A stretch of 64,000 nt of DNA from Pleomorphomonas carboxyditropha (GCF_002770725.1 NZ_NQVN01000006.1:153284-217283), one strand, 5' to 3'. Shown: positions 36,857 to 45,373, numbered from the stretch's first letter. The notes: generated by a model from the sequence alone, not told the origin. Numbers and translations are program-made.

Positions 36857-39622
36857 TCAGTTGTGCTGAAGCTCGGATTCGGCGACCGGCTTGCCGGCCT
36901 TGGCCTCGATCCCCATCAGGATCACCTCCGGCAGGGCGGGAACGCGGAACACCCGCACGCCGCAGGCGTCGTTGATGGCGTTGAGGATGGCCGGATGCGG
37001 CGCGGTGAGCGGCGCCTCGCCGACGCCGGCCGCCCCGAACGGCCCGAGTTCGCGCGGCGTTTCGAGATAGAGGATCTCGATGTCGTCGGGCACGTCCTTC
37101 GGATAGGGGATGCCGCAGTCCTTGAGGTTGGTGTGCAGCTCCAGATCCTCGAAGTCCTCGGTCAGGGCGAGACCGATGCCCTGGGCGAGGCCGCCGTAGA
37201 TCTGGCCGTCCACCGTCGCCTTGTTGATGATGGTGCCGACGTCGACCGACGTGGTGAACTTGACCACCTTGGTCTCGCCGGTCTCGAGATCGACCTCCAC
37301 CTCCGGCAGGAACACCTCGTACATGTAGATCGGGAACGGGCTGCCCTGGGCGGTGTCGGGCGAGCAGTCGGTGCAGGCGGCCGCCACCCATTTGCCGTCG
37401 TAGGCGAGCGGGATGTTCTCGGCGACCATCTCCTGGTAGGTGCGGTAGCCGCCGTCCGGCTTCTTCATGGCGGCGAGCATCATCTCGGCGGAAACGCGGA
37501 TGGCGTTGCCGGAGAAGACGTTGGAGCGGCTGCCGCCGGCCGGGCCGCCGTTCGGGCCGAAGGTATCGGCCATGACCAGCCCGACGTCCTCCGGCTTGGC
37601 GCCGGCCGCACGCAACACCTCATGGGCGATGGTCCGCGCGCCGAGGTCGGCGCCCTGGCCGTGGTCCTCCCAACCCGAATGGACGATGAAGCCGGTCGGC
37701 GTCATCTCGACGCGGGCCTCCGAGCTGTCGGGGCCGTCGAGACCGCAGCCGTAGATTCCGAGCGATACGCCGACGCCGCGCTTCCTGTCGGCATGGGCGG
37801 CGTTGAACTCGGCGCAACGCTGCCTGGCCTCGTGATACTTCGGCCGGAGCATGTCGAACAGTTGCGGCAGCACCAGCACTTCCGGCTTCTGGCCGGTCGG
37901 GGTGGTCGAGGTCTCGTTGTAGAGGTTCTTGTAGCGGAACTCGAAGGGATCCTCGCCCATCTTCTCGGCCAGCATGTCGATGGCGATTTCCGAGGCGAGG
38001 AAGGACTGCGGCGAGCCGTAGGCGCGGAAGGCCGAGCCCCAGGCATGGTTGGTCGCCACCGTCCGGCCCCTGCCGCGGATGTTGTCGAGGTGGTAGCCGG
38101 CGCCGGTGAACTGGGCCTGGCGCAAGGTCACCAGGTCGCCGAACTCCGAATAGGGGCCGTGATCCAGCCACCAGTCGGTTTCCATGGCGGTGAGCTTGCC
38201 GTTCCTGTCGCAGGCCAGGCGGATGTTGATGTTGGCCGGGCTGCGTTTTCCCGTGTAGGTGATGTTCTGGTACTGGTCGTAGACCAGCGATACCGGCTTT
38301 TTGGTCACCAGCGCGGCGACGCCGAGCAGCGCCTCCATGGTCGGCGAGAACTTGTAGCCGAAGGTGCCGCCGGTCGGGTTCTGGATCAGCCGGAGCTTTT
38401 CGGGCGGGATGCCGAGGCCCGGACAGATCATGGCGTGGTGCAGATGCACGCCGATCGACTTCGACAGGATGGTCAGCACGCCGTCGTCGTCGACGAAGGC
38501 TTCGCCGCAGTCCGGCTCCAGATGCAGATGCGGCTGGCGCGAGCAGTAGGTGGTGATGTCGACGAGCGCGGCGGCGCTGGCCATCAGCGGCCCGGTGTCG
38601 GCGCCCTTGACGACGCCCTGCTCGTAATAGGCGTTGGGTACGCCGGGGTGGATTTCCAGGGCATCGGGCGCCAGGGCCGCGAAGCCGGACATGTAGGCCG
38701 GCAATACCTCGAGGTCGACCTTGACCTTCCTGGCGGCGGCGCGGGCATGCGCCTCGGTATCGGCGGCGACGATGGCGATGGCGTCGCCGAACTGGAAGAT
38801 CTTCTCCTTGCACAGGATCGGACGATCCCAGCCGTCGCCCTTGTTGGTCGGGAAGGTGATGAGGCCGGTGATGGCGTTCTTGCCGCCGACGTCCTTCCAG
38901 GTGATGACCCGCTCGACGCCCGGCATCTTCTCGGCTTCCGCCGTGTCGATGTCCTTGATGAGGGCGTGGCTCACCTCGGCCTGCACCAGCGCGAGGCGCA
39001 GCGTGCCAGACGGCATCTTGAGCGCGACGTCGGCGCCGAAGTCCCAGGTGCCCGTGACCTTGGCGACGGCGGACGGACGGATATATTCGGTGCCGAGGAT
39101 GGAGCCGTCCTCCTTGGGCTTCGGCATGATGTCGTAGATGGTCTTCTCGCCGCGCATGATGGCGGCGGCATCCATCACCGAGTCGATCAGCGGCTTGTAG
39201 CCGGTGCAGCGGCAGAGGTTGCGGTTGCGGTGGAACCAGGCGCGCACCTCCTCGCGGGTCGGGTTGAGGTTCCTGTCCAGCAGCGCCTTGGCCGACATGA
39301 TGAAGCCGGGCGAGCAGACGCCGCACTGGGCGCTGCCGTGGGCCATCCAGGCGACCTGCAGCGGATGGAGATTCTCGGGCGTGCCGATGCCTTCGATGGT
39401 GACGATCCTGGCACTGGCGGCGAGCTTCTCCATCGGCGTCACGCAGGCGCGGACGGGCTTGCCGTCGATCAGCACGGTGCACGAGCCGCACTGGCCATTG
39501 TCGCAGCAGACCTTGCAGCCGGTGAGCATCATCTGTTCGCGCAGCACGTCGGCGAGCGAACGCTTCGGATCGGCAATGACCCAGCGCTCCACGCCATTCA
39601 CGTTGAGGGAAATGCGTTTCAT
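36857..39622 (-). CDS. mop: Molybdenum aldehyde oxidoreductase (Mop type, single chain)
   Basis: A 921-residue xanthine oxidase-family enzyme oxidising aldehydes to acids. It aligns almost end to end with D. gigas MOP (907 residues). The ferredoxin-like [2Fe-2S] ligands are Cys40, 45, 48 and 60, and the second cluster's are Cys100, 103, 137 and 139, all at the D. gigas positions. PTGGTFGYKFSP, SAFRAYGSPQS and the catalytic GVGEAPLT (Glu) belong to the molybdenum site. There is no FAD domain, so it needs an outside acceptor. Two extra cysteines (Cys36, Cys39) stand beside the first cluster. AGGAGG precedes the start. Confidence 0.96.
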   Translation of the reverse strand: MKRISLNVNGVERWVIADPKRSLADVLREQMMLTGCKVCCDNGQCGSCTVLIDGKPVRACVTPMEKLAASARIVTIEGIGTPENLHPLQVAWMAHGSAQCGVCSPGFIMSAKALLDRNLNPTREEVRAWFHRNRNLCRCTGYKPLIDSVMDAAAIMRGEKTIYDIMPKPKEDGSILGTEYIRPSAVAKVTGTWDFGADVALKMPSGTLRLALVQAEVSHALIKDIDTAEAEKMPGVERVITWKDVGGKNAITGLITFPTNKGDGWDRPILCKEKIFQFGDAIAIVAADTEAHARAAARKVKVDLEVLPAYMSGFAALAPDALEIHPGVPNAYYEQGVVKGADTGPLMASAAALVDITTYCSRQPHLHLEPDCGEAFVDDDGVLTILSKSIGVHLHHAMICPGLGIPPEKLRLIQNPTGGTFGYKFSPTMEALLGVAALVTKKPVSLVYDQYQNITYTGKRSPANINIRLACDRNGKLTAMETDWWLDHGPYSEFGDLVTLRQAQFTGAGYHLDNIRGRGRTVATNHAWGSAFRAYGSPQSFLASEIAIDMLAEKMGEDPFEFRYKNLYNETSTTPTGQKPEVLVLPQLFDMLRPKYHEARQRCAEFNAAHADRKRGVGVSLGIYGCGLDGPDSSEARVEMTPTGFIVHSGWEDHGQGADLGARTIAHEVLRAAGAKPEDVGLVMADTFGPNGGPAGGSRSNVFSGNAIRVSAEMMLAAMKKPDGGYRTYQEMVAENIPLAYDGKWVAAACTDCSPDTAQGSPFPIYMYEVFLPEVEVDLETGETKVVKFTTSVDVGTIINKATVDGQIYGGLAQGIGLALTEDFEDLELHTNLKDCGIPYPKDVPDDIEILYLETPRELGPFGAAGVGEAPLTAPHPAILNAINDACGVRVFRVPALPEVILMGIEAKAGKPVAESELQHN

Positions 39623-39663
39623 GTCTTCCTCCTAGGCCGTCTTGTCGGTTCCGGCGCCGGTGT

Positions 39664-40512
39664 TCAGCCGACGGCGGCGAGAGGCGCCGCCTCCTCCACG
39701 GACCCACACCAGTCCATGGTCCGCGTCAGCGGGCAGGCCTTGCCGGCGCCCCGGATGTGGGTGATCATTTCGGCGGTCACCGAAACCGCGATCTCCTCGG
39801 GCCCCTCGGCGCCGATCTCGAGGCCGACCGGGGCGTGGACGCGGCCGAACGCTTCCGGGGCGAAGCCGGCGGCAACGAGATTGTTGTAGACGGTGAGCAC
39901 CTTGCGCTTCGAACCGATCATGCCGATGTAGCCGGCCGGCGTGCCGAGCGACCAGGCAAGCGCCTCCTGATCGAGGGCGTGGCCGCGCATGGCAATGAAC
40001 ACCAGCGACGAGGCGTTGGGCGACAGATGGGCCGTGGTCTCGGCGAGCGGTCCGGCATGGGTGCCGGCGGCGGCGGGGAAGCGCTCGGGATTGGCGAACT
40101 CGGCGCGGTCGTCGACGACCACCGTCTCGAAGCCCAGCGTCCGGCAGATCACTTCGGTCATCAGGCCGACGTGACCGCCGCCGAAAATGTAGACGGTCCG
40201 GTTGGGCATGATCGCCTCGATGTAGAATTGCAGATTGCCGCCGCAGATCATGCCGAGATCGAGCGTCGGGTTCTTGTGGAGGTCGATGGCCAGCATCTGC
40301 GACAGGCCGGTTGCGATGACCTCGCGGGCGACCATGATCGCCCTGCCCTCGGCCGCGCCGCCGCCGACCGTGCCGGCGATCGTCCCGTCCTCCCGCACCA
40401 GCATCTTGGCCGCCGTCGCCGACGGCGTCGATCCCGACTGGGTGACGATGGACACCAGCGCCGCACGGCGGCCGGCATCGCGCTCCCGAATGAGTTCCTT
40501 GTAGATGTCCAT
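39664..40512 (-). CDS. XdhC-family maturation factor for the aldehyde oxidoreductase
   Basis: A 282-residue XdhC/CoxI-family protein. The N-terminal XdhC part has SGSTPSATAAKMLV and GTVGGGAAEGRA; the C-terminal Rossmann part has YIFGGGHVGLMTEV, then VVVDDRAEFAN and GYIGMIGSKRK. XdhC proteins bind molybdopterin and help sulfurate and insert it into the hydroxylase. It lies 41 bp upstream of mop on the same strand, with GGAGG ahead of its ATG, and is the first gene of that operon. Confidence 0.93.
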   Translation of the reverse strand: MDIYKELIRERDAGRRAALVSIVTQSGSTPSATAAKMLVREDGTIAGTVGGGAAEGRAIMVAREVIATGLSQMLAIDLHKNPTLDLGMICGGNLQFYIEAIMPNRTVYIFGGGHVGLMTEVICRTLGFETVVVDDRAEFANPERFPAAAGTHAGPLAETTAHLSPNASSLVFIAMRGHALDQEALAWSLGTPAGYIGMIGSKRKVLTVYNNLVAAGFAPEAFGRVHAPVGLEIGAEGPEEIAVSVTAEMITHIRGAGKACPLTRTMDWCGSVEEAAPLAAVG

Positions 40513-40851
40513 GTCGTCCTCCGGCGGTCTGCAGGACGCGGCACTCCCGGACGGCCCCTCCTCCCAAGGGGCGGCGCCGGGCGTCGTCCATGCTGGCCAG
40601 AGTCAGCCATCTCCAGGGCGAAATCTGTCCGATGCAGGACTCGCGGCATGAAAATCGCTGTCGCCTGCACGACGGTCTGGCCGGTTCGAACGGGGATCAA
40701 GGGAGCGCGATGGCGGAAAACCGCCAGTTGCCGGCGTTCCGGCCCGAGCAGGTCACCGGATGAGTAGGAGCACGCATGGAGAAGTCGCCGCCGCAACCGG
40801 TCGACGACCTCCCGGCTCCGCGTTTCCATCGGTCCTGCGGCGGCGGCGCGA
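40513..40851. other. 339-bp region upstream of the XdhC-mop operon
   Basis: This should hold the main promoter of the aldehyde oxidoreductase operon and the end of the flavodiiron transcript. A small perfect hairpin (GGCGG-AAAA-CCGCC, 40712-40725) is visible. I could not find a clear sigma-70 or sigma-54 promoter or a Crp/Fnr palindrome, and no credible gene. Confidence 0.5.
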
Positions 40852-42039
40852 TCAGGCCGCCACCGGCCGGGCGGCGTGCGCGGCGGCGATGTCGTCGGCG
40901 AGACGGTCGAGCTCGGCGAAGCCGGCTTCGCGCGGCAGGCCCTTGACCATCACCGGATCGAAGAAGGTGGCGTTCAGCTTCGGCAGCATCGACCGGATGA
41001 CCTCCGGCAGGTTGCCTTCCCAGCCGAAGGAACCAATCACCGCCGCGTACCTGGCCTTGAGGCCGAGCACGTTGGCGAGCAGGGCCGCGTAGGCGACGCC
41101 CGGATGCGGCCCCGACAGCACCGTCGGCGATGCGAACACCACGGTCGACGCCTCGACCAGGCTCATGGCAAATTCGCCGGTGTCGAGATCGACGACGTTG
41201 ATCGGCTTGACGGCGATGCCGCGTTCCACCAGCCGGTCGGCGAGGTAGGCGACCATCAGCGCCGTGCTTTCATACATCGACACATAGGGGATGACGACGA
41301 AGGGCCTGGGCTCGTCGGAGGCCCAGGATCGATAGAGGTCGAGGATGAAAGGCGGACGGGCGTAGACCGGCCCGTGGCTGGGCGCGATGAAGTCGAGCCT
41401 GAGCCCGCCGACCTTTTCGACGGCCTCCTTCGAAAAGGAGCGGTAGGGCATCATGATCTCGGCATAGTAGCGCTTGGCCGCCGTCTCGACCCGCGCCTCG
41501 TCGTCGGCATAGAGGTCGGTGGTGGCGAGGTGCGCGCCGAGGAAGTCGCAGGTGAAGGCGATGCGCGATTCCGGAACGTAGGTCACCATGGTGTCGGGCC
41601 AGTGGACCCAGGGCGTCATCAGGAACTGCAGCGTCCTGTCGCCGAGCGACAGGCTATGGCCGTCGCCGACGGTTATGAAGGCTTCGCGCTCGACCGGCAG
41701 CGTATCCATGATGAAGCGCTTGCACTTGGCGTTGGTCACCACCTTGGCCTCGGGGAAAAGCTCCAGGACGGCCGGGATGGAGCCCGAGTGATCCTGCTCG
41801 GCGTGGTTGGCGACGATATAGTCGATCCGCCCGATGCCGGATTTCCGGATGGCGGCGATGAACTCGGCCGTCTTCGGCGGATAGATGGTGTCGATCAGCG
41901 CCGTCTTTTCGCTGCCTTCGACGAGATAGGCGTTGTAGGTCGTGCCTTCCGGCAAGGGGACCAGCTCATCGAAGAGCTCGCGGTCCCAATCGATCGCCCG
42001 GTACGAGTGGATGCCATCAGTTATCTTCTGCGGGATCAT
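40852..42039 (-). CDS. Flavodiiron protein (FprA-type A-type flavoprotein)
   Basis: A 395-residue cytosolic enzyme reducing oxygen or nitric oxide. The N-terminal metallo-beta-lactamase domain holds the di-iron ligands His79, Glu81, Asp83 and His84 in NHAEQDHSG, with later ligands in PWVHWPDT, FTCDFLGAH and PSHGPVY. A flavodoxin domain follows from about residue 250 (YVSMYESTALM). There is no rubredoxin fusion, so a separate donor is needed. It follows the arsM-like gene by 38 bp. Next to an oxygen-sensitive molybdenum and iron-sulfur cluster it may protect against oxygen. Confidence 0.95.
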   Translation of the reverse strand: MIPQKITDGIHSYRAIDWDRELFDELVPLPEGTTYNAYLVEGSEKTALIDTIYPPKTAEFIAAIRKSGIGRIDYIVANHAEQDHSGSIPAVLELFPEAKVVTNAKCKRFIMDTLPVEREAFITVGDGHSLSLGDRTLQFLMTPWVHWPDTMVTYVPESRIAFTCDFLGAHLATTDLYADDEARVETAAKRYYAEIMMPYRSFSKEAVEKVGGLRLDFIAPSHGPVYARPPFILDLYRSWASDEPRPFVVIPYVSMYESTALMVAYLADRLVERGIAVKPINVVDLDTGEFAMSLVEASTVVFASPTVLSGPHPGVAYAALLANVLGLKARYAAVIGSFGWEGNLPEVIRSMLPKLNATFFDPVMVKGLPREAGFAELDRLADDIAAAHAARPVAA

Positions 42040-42077
42040 CTCAGCGACCTTTCATTCGGCGGCGGGATAGGACGGGC

Positions 42078-43127
42078 TCAGCAACAGCCCGAAGTCGGCG
42101 CCACCTCGGTCCGGGCGCCCGCCCCGGATGGGGCGCAGTCGAACCGGCCGAAATGGCTGGTCCGGTCACCATCGACGCGGAAATGCCGCCCGAAGCGGCT
42201 TTCGCCGACCATGGCGGCCGTGTTGCCGCAGACCAACATTGGCTTGCCGGCGATGAAGCGATGATGATCGTCGAGGACGAAGGCGGCGGGCGCGTCCGGC
42301 ATGGTGCCGAGATAGGTCGCCACCTGACCGTAGTCCTCGCAGCAGTCCTCGAGACCGTCGAGCTTGAAGGCCCGGACCGTCATCGACCAGAAGGTGGTCG
42401 GACCGACCAGGAGTTCGGCGTAGGGGTGGCCGATGGCGATCGCCCGTTTGGCGAGCAGCCGGAAATCCAGCCAGCCGGTCGCCGCCATCAGGCGGCGGAA
42501 GTCTTCCACGTAGAGCGCGCCGCCCAGACACTCGGCCACCAGCAGCGGGTCGGCCGCGACCTCGGCCGGCAGGCGGCGGCTGGCGAAGACGTCGGAGAAC
42601 AGCAACTCGCCGCCCGGCTTCAGCACCCGCCGGATTTCGGCAAATACCCTTGCCTTGTCGATGGATAGGTTGAGGGCGCAGTTGGAGATCACCACGTCCA
42701 CCGATCCGTCGGCGATGCCGATGGCCGAAAGATCCTCGAACCGGCCTTCGAGGAAGCCGACGTTGGACGCCCGATGGCCGAAGATGCGGGCCTGTTCGGC
42801 CTGATGGGCGCGGCCGACCGCCAGTTGCCCGGGGGTCATATCGACGCCGATCGACCGGCCGCTTTCTCCGACCAGAGCCGACAGCATGAAAACGTCGCGG
42901 CCGCTGCCGCACCCGAGGTCGAGCACCGTCAGGCCGTCGACGTCGTCCGGCATCGGCGAGCCGCAGCCGTAGAACCGGTTCACCACCTCGGGGTGGATCG
43001 TCTCCAGAATCGACCGCAACCTCGGCGACATCCGGTCGGTGGAACAGCAGGCGCCGGTTTTGAGATCGCCCTTCCCGGTCAATCGGGTTCCGTAATAGTC
43101 GCGAACGGCCGCCGCCATCTCCTCCAT
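42078..43127 (-). CDS. arsM: ArsM-type arsenite S-adenosylmethionine methyltransferase
   Basis: A 349-residue methyltransferase resembling the AS3MT branch of ArsM. The SAM loop is VLDLGCGSGRD. The arsenic-binding cysteines expected in the family are in LKTGACCSTD, FYGCGSP, AECLGGALY and DCCEDYGQ. SNCALNLS and a C-terminal Gly-Cys-Cys end are also typical. GGAGG lies 5 bases before ATG at 43127; a longer start at 43184 has no ribosome site. No arsR, arsB or arsC is near. It is probably co-transcribed with the flavodiiron gene. Another metalloid such as selenium is possible. Confidence 0.85.
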   Translation of the reverse strand: MEEMAAAVRDYYGTRLTGKGDLKTGACCSTDRMSPRLRSILETIHPEVVNRFYGCGSPMPDDVDGLTVLDLGCGSGRDVFMLSALVGESGRSIGVDMTPGQLAVGRAHQAEQARIFGHRASNVGFLEGRFEDLSAIGIADGSVDVVISNCALNLSIDKARVFAEIRRVLKPGGELLFSDVFASRRLPAEVAADPLLVAECLGGALYVEDFRRLMAATGWLDFRLLAKRAIAIGHPYAELLVGPTTFWSMTVRAFKLDGLEDCCEDYGQVATYLGTMPDAPAAFVLDDHHRFIAGKPMLVCGNTAAMVGESRFGRHFRVDGDRTSHFGRFDCAPSGAGARTEVAPTSGCC

Positions 43128-43326
43128 CACGACCTCCACTGCCGCCCCGGCCGCCAAATGCCGGAGAGCTCCAGCCGAGATCATCGCGCCGGAACGGAAG
43201 CGGGTCTGTCACGAAGAGGACAAGGCACGAAAATGACCTGTCGGCGACGCGACTCGGCCCTTTCGGTGCGATGCCTGAAAACAAAAAGGCTTAGCCGATA
43301 TCAGCCCCGACCCCCGGGCAAATGCC

Positions 43327-43635
43327 TCATGCCACCCTGAGCGTCGGGATCGCCGATACGTCGACCTCGTGCTCGGCCGTCCAGGCATCGTGGGCGGCCT
43401 GCATGCGCAGCCAGACGCCGGCACCATCCCCGAACAGCTTGCCGAGGCGGGCCGCCACCTGGGGCGACACCGGCTTGCGCTCACGAATAATGTCGTAGAG
43501 CTGCTGACGGGAAATGCCGAGCAGGGAGGCAATCTCCACCTTGGTCTTGCCGGTCGCGGGGATGATCTCGTCCAGCAGCGCGCCCGGATGGCTCGGGCAC
43601 CGGTCGGCGCCTCGCTTGGCGATGTACTCGGTCAT
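43327..43635 (-). CDS. higA: HigA family addiction-module antitoxin
   Basis: A 102-residue Xre-type helix-turn-helix protein. The family pattern is HPGALLDEIIPATGKTKVEIA, with the recognition helix in LGISRQQLYDIIRE and LGKLFGDGAGVWLRMQ after it. HigA neutralises the HigB RNase and represses its own operon. It begins 10 bp after the stop of the truncated higB. The antitoxin seems intact although its toxin is not, so it may now act only as a regulator. Confidence 0.92.
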   Translation of the reverse strand: MTEYIAKRGADRCPSHPGALLDEIIPATGKTKVEIASLLGISRQQLYDIIRERKPVSPQVAARLGKLFGDGAGVWLRMQAAHDAWTAEHEVDVSAIPTLRVA

Positions 43636-43645
43636 GTCGAACCTC

Positions 43646-43820
43646 TCAGTGGTACTGCTCGAAATCGACGCGGGCGGCATCCTCTCCGTCGAACTCGAAG
43701 GTGATGCACCACGGCCCGTTGACGTGGACCGTGTAGCGGGTTGGATTGAAGCCGTTCAGGGCATGAAAGCCGAACCCAGGCAGGTTCATGTCTTCCGGTC
43801 GTTGCGCGGCGTCAAGAGAG
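43646..43820 (-). pseudogene. higB: 5'-truncated higB toxin gene
   Basis: The readable part, LDAAQRPEDMNLPGFGFH through to FDGEDAARVDFEQYH, is the C-terminal two-thirds of a HigB/RelE toxin (family length about 92). The N-terminal 35-40 residues are missing: upstream lies the tRNA-Val terminator. A base-level hint of a frameshift exists, since one more G in CTCTTGACGCC would restore an ILALLDAA junction. No good start codon or ribosome site serves the fragment. The toxin is probably dead. The upstream limit is approximate. Confidence 0.75.
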
Positions 43821-43840
43821 CGAGAATCGTTTGCCCCACA

Positions 43841-43868
43841 AGACAAAGGCCAGACTGGTGTCTGGCCT
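43841..43868 (-). terminator. Intrinsic terminator of tRNA-Val
   Basis: AGGCCAGAC (43847-43855) pairs perfectly with GTCTGGCCT (43860-43868) around TGGT, followed on the minus strand by TTTGTCTT. It lies 31 bp past the tRNA. Confidence 0.85.
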
Positions 43869-43899
43869 GTCCAACGCCGTGAAATGTCCAGCGTTCAAA

Positions 43900-43974
43900 T
43901 GGTGGGCGCGACAGGGATCGAACCTGTGACCCCTTCGGTGTGAACGAAGTGCTCTCCCGCTGAGCTACGCGCCC
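43900..43974 (-). tRNA. tRNA-Val (anticodon CAC)
   Basis: A complete 75-base cloverleaf. The acceptor stem GGGCGCG pairs with CGCGCCC, the D arm is GCTC/GAGC, the anticodon stem CTTCG/CGAAG encloses TTCACAC (anticodon CAC), the T arm is ACAGG/CCTGT with TTCGATC, and CCA is encoded. It reads GUG codons. A textbook promoter and an intrinsic terminator flank it. The HigBA remnant lies immediately downstream. Confidence 0.98.
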
Positions 43975-43998
43975 GAACCGTCATGCGGTGGTGGCGCG

Positions 43999-44027
43999 AT
44001 ATAAGGGCCCTCGGCGGGGCAAGTCAA
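43999..44027 (-). promoter_or_regulatory. Promoter of tRNA-Val
   Basis: On the minus strand TTGACT (44022-44027, preceded by C as in CTTGAC) and TTATAT (43999-44004) are spaced by exactly 17 bases, about 25 bp before the tRNA. A strong sigma-70 match. Confidence 0.85.
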
Positions 44028-44186
44028 GGCGTCATGGAAACGAAAATTCGATCGTCCCGAGGCGGGTGGCGGGAGAGGTCGGGCACCGCCGGCAAGGCGA
44101 TGCGGCCGCAAAAATTTCGCGGCGCCCGGCGGGATCTCCGGGCGCCGCGCGCAGGGCGCTGCGTAGGGGAAGCGCTCTCGACCGGG

Positions 44187-45152
44187 TCAGGCAGCGGTGT
44201 CGAGCAAAGTACGCAGCGAAGGATGTATGTCCGGACTTTCCTCGGACAGGAACTTGAGAAGCGCCCTTTCGTTGGCGTGGATCACGCCGTCGCGGCCGAT
44301 ACGGTCGGCCAGCCATTTCACTTCCTCCGAGGTGACCGCCTCCGCCTCGCGGATGCGGCTCTCGTCGGCCTCGATCGGCTTCGAGGATGCGTCGTCTGGC
44401 TGACGCCAGGCTGACCAGACGCCGCGAAGGCCGTTGGAGAGCATGCTCGACAGCATGTCGCCGAACAGGGCGGTGACGCCGCCGGACGGCGCGTCGAGCC
44501 AGGCGTCGCGGCCGAGCGTCTCCTCGCGCGACAGCAGCGTGTAGCCGCGCGCGGCCATCAGGAAGGAGGCGATCGCCTTGACGAACAGGTCGGACCAGGC
44601 GGGATCGTTTTCCGCCTCGCGGCTGCGGTCGTTAAGGTCGAACAGCACCTCCGCTTCCTCGCGGCTGATGCCGACCGACCGCTCGTTGCCGAAGGCGTAG
44701 AGGATGGAGCGCAGGCGTTCGACGTCGGCGGCGGAGATGACGCCCCCCTCGCCGTCATCAGTGCCGGCCAGCACCGACCGCGACACCTCGGCGAGCGCGA
44801 AGGCGGAGAGCTCGGCCGGCACGGAATCGGCGCGGCGCATGATGTTGACCAGGAGGTCGACCTCGAGGTCGGTGGTGATGCCGTCGGCCGACAGCACGCC
44901 GATCAGCCAGCGGGCCATCTCCTCGCTGACGTGGCCGCTCGGGGCCGTCTGCAGGGCGACGTAGTCGGTCAGGGCCTCGATATAGAGCTGGCGGCCGGCC
45001 GCCGTCGGGAAGCCTTCCTCGGCGGCGAGGCGGCAAAGGCGGCGGACCTCGCCGCTGTCGATCCCGCCATCGGCGTAGACGGCGGCGCGCAGCCGGGCGA
45101 CCGCGTCGAGCGGCGCGGCGTCGGGCGCTGTCGTCTTTTCGCTGTCGCTCAT
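44187..45152 (-). CDS. Acidic cytosolic protein with four TerB/EF-hand-like repeats
   Basis: A 321-residue protein of unknown function with no signal peptide or membrane helix. It has four repeats of a short helical unit: ADGGIDSGEVRRLCRLA (about residue 27), ADGITTDLEVDLLVNIM (about 90), GGVISAADVERLRSILY (about 136) and RDGVIHANERALLKFLS (about 285). The shared pattern is D-G-x-I-x(3)-E-x(2)-x-L. A less similar stretch with GLRGVWSAWRQPDD lies between repeats three and four. The units resemble TerB or calcium-loop helices but lack the full EF-hand acidic set. It lies alone between tRNA-Val and rarA. Confidence 0.7.
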   Translation of the reverse strand: MSDSEKTTAPDAAPLDAVARLRAAVYADGGIDSGEVRRLCRLAAEEGFPTAAGRQLYIEALTDYVALQTAPSGHVSEEMARWLIGVLSADGITTDLEVDLLVNIMRRADSVPAELSAFALAEVSRSVLAGTDDGEGGVISAADVERLRSILYAFGNERSVGISREEAEVLFDLNDRSREAENDPAWSDLFVKAIASFLMAARGYTLLSREETLGRDAWLDAPSGGVTALFGDMLSSMLSNGLRGVWSAWRQPDDASSKPIEADESRIREAEAVTSEEVKWLADRIGRDGVIHANERALLKFLSEESPDIHPSLRTLLDTAA

Positions 45153-45229
45153 TGTCCCCGGCTCCCGGTGGCTTCGCTTCAGGCAGGAAGCTACACCACA
45201 ATTCCGACTTCGAGCTTAAGGGAACGGGT

Positions 45230-45255
45230 TAAAAAACCATTGAAGACAGATGGTT
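45230..45255 (-). terminator. Possible terminator downstream of rarA
   Basis: On the minus strand AACCAT (from 45250-45255) and ATGGTT (from 45235-45240) form a weak 6-bp stem with a 9-base loop, followed by a run of T. It lies about 118 bp past the rarA stop. Confidence 0.4.
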
Positions 45256-45373
45256 AACGGCGGAACTCCGCGAATTCCGACGTTCCTCGGCGCCATAACG
45301 CCGCCGGGAGGGCCGAATCGGGCTCAAAGGCCGCGACCGGTCGTCGGGCGGGCGTCAACGTTAACGCGCCCGT

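Noticed and set aside
36743..39889. A 1048-codon open frame on the plus strand across mop
   Set aside because: It is antisense to the well-matched aldehyde oxidoreductase; its composition (R, G, D, H-rich repeats) is a high-GC shadow with no domain.
40513..40851. Sigma-54 promoter or Fnr box before the XdhC-mop operon
   Set aside because: No GG-N10-GC element with proper flanks and no TTGAT-N4-ATCAA palindrome; the nearest match (TTGATCCCCGTTCGAA around 40690) is too poor.
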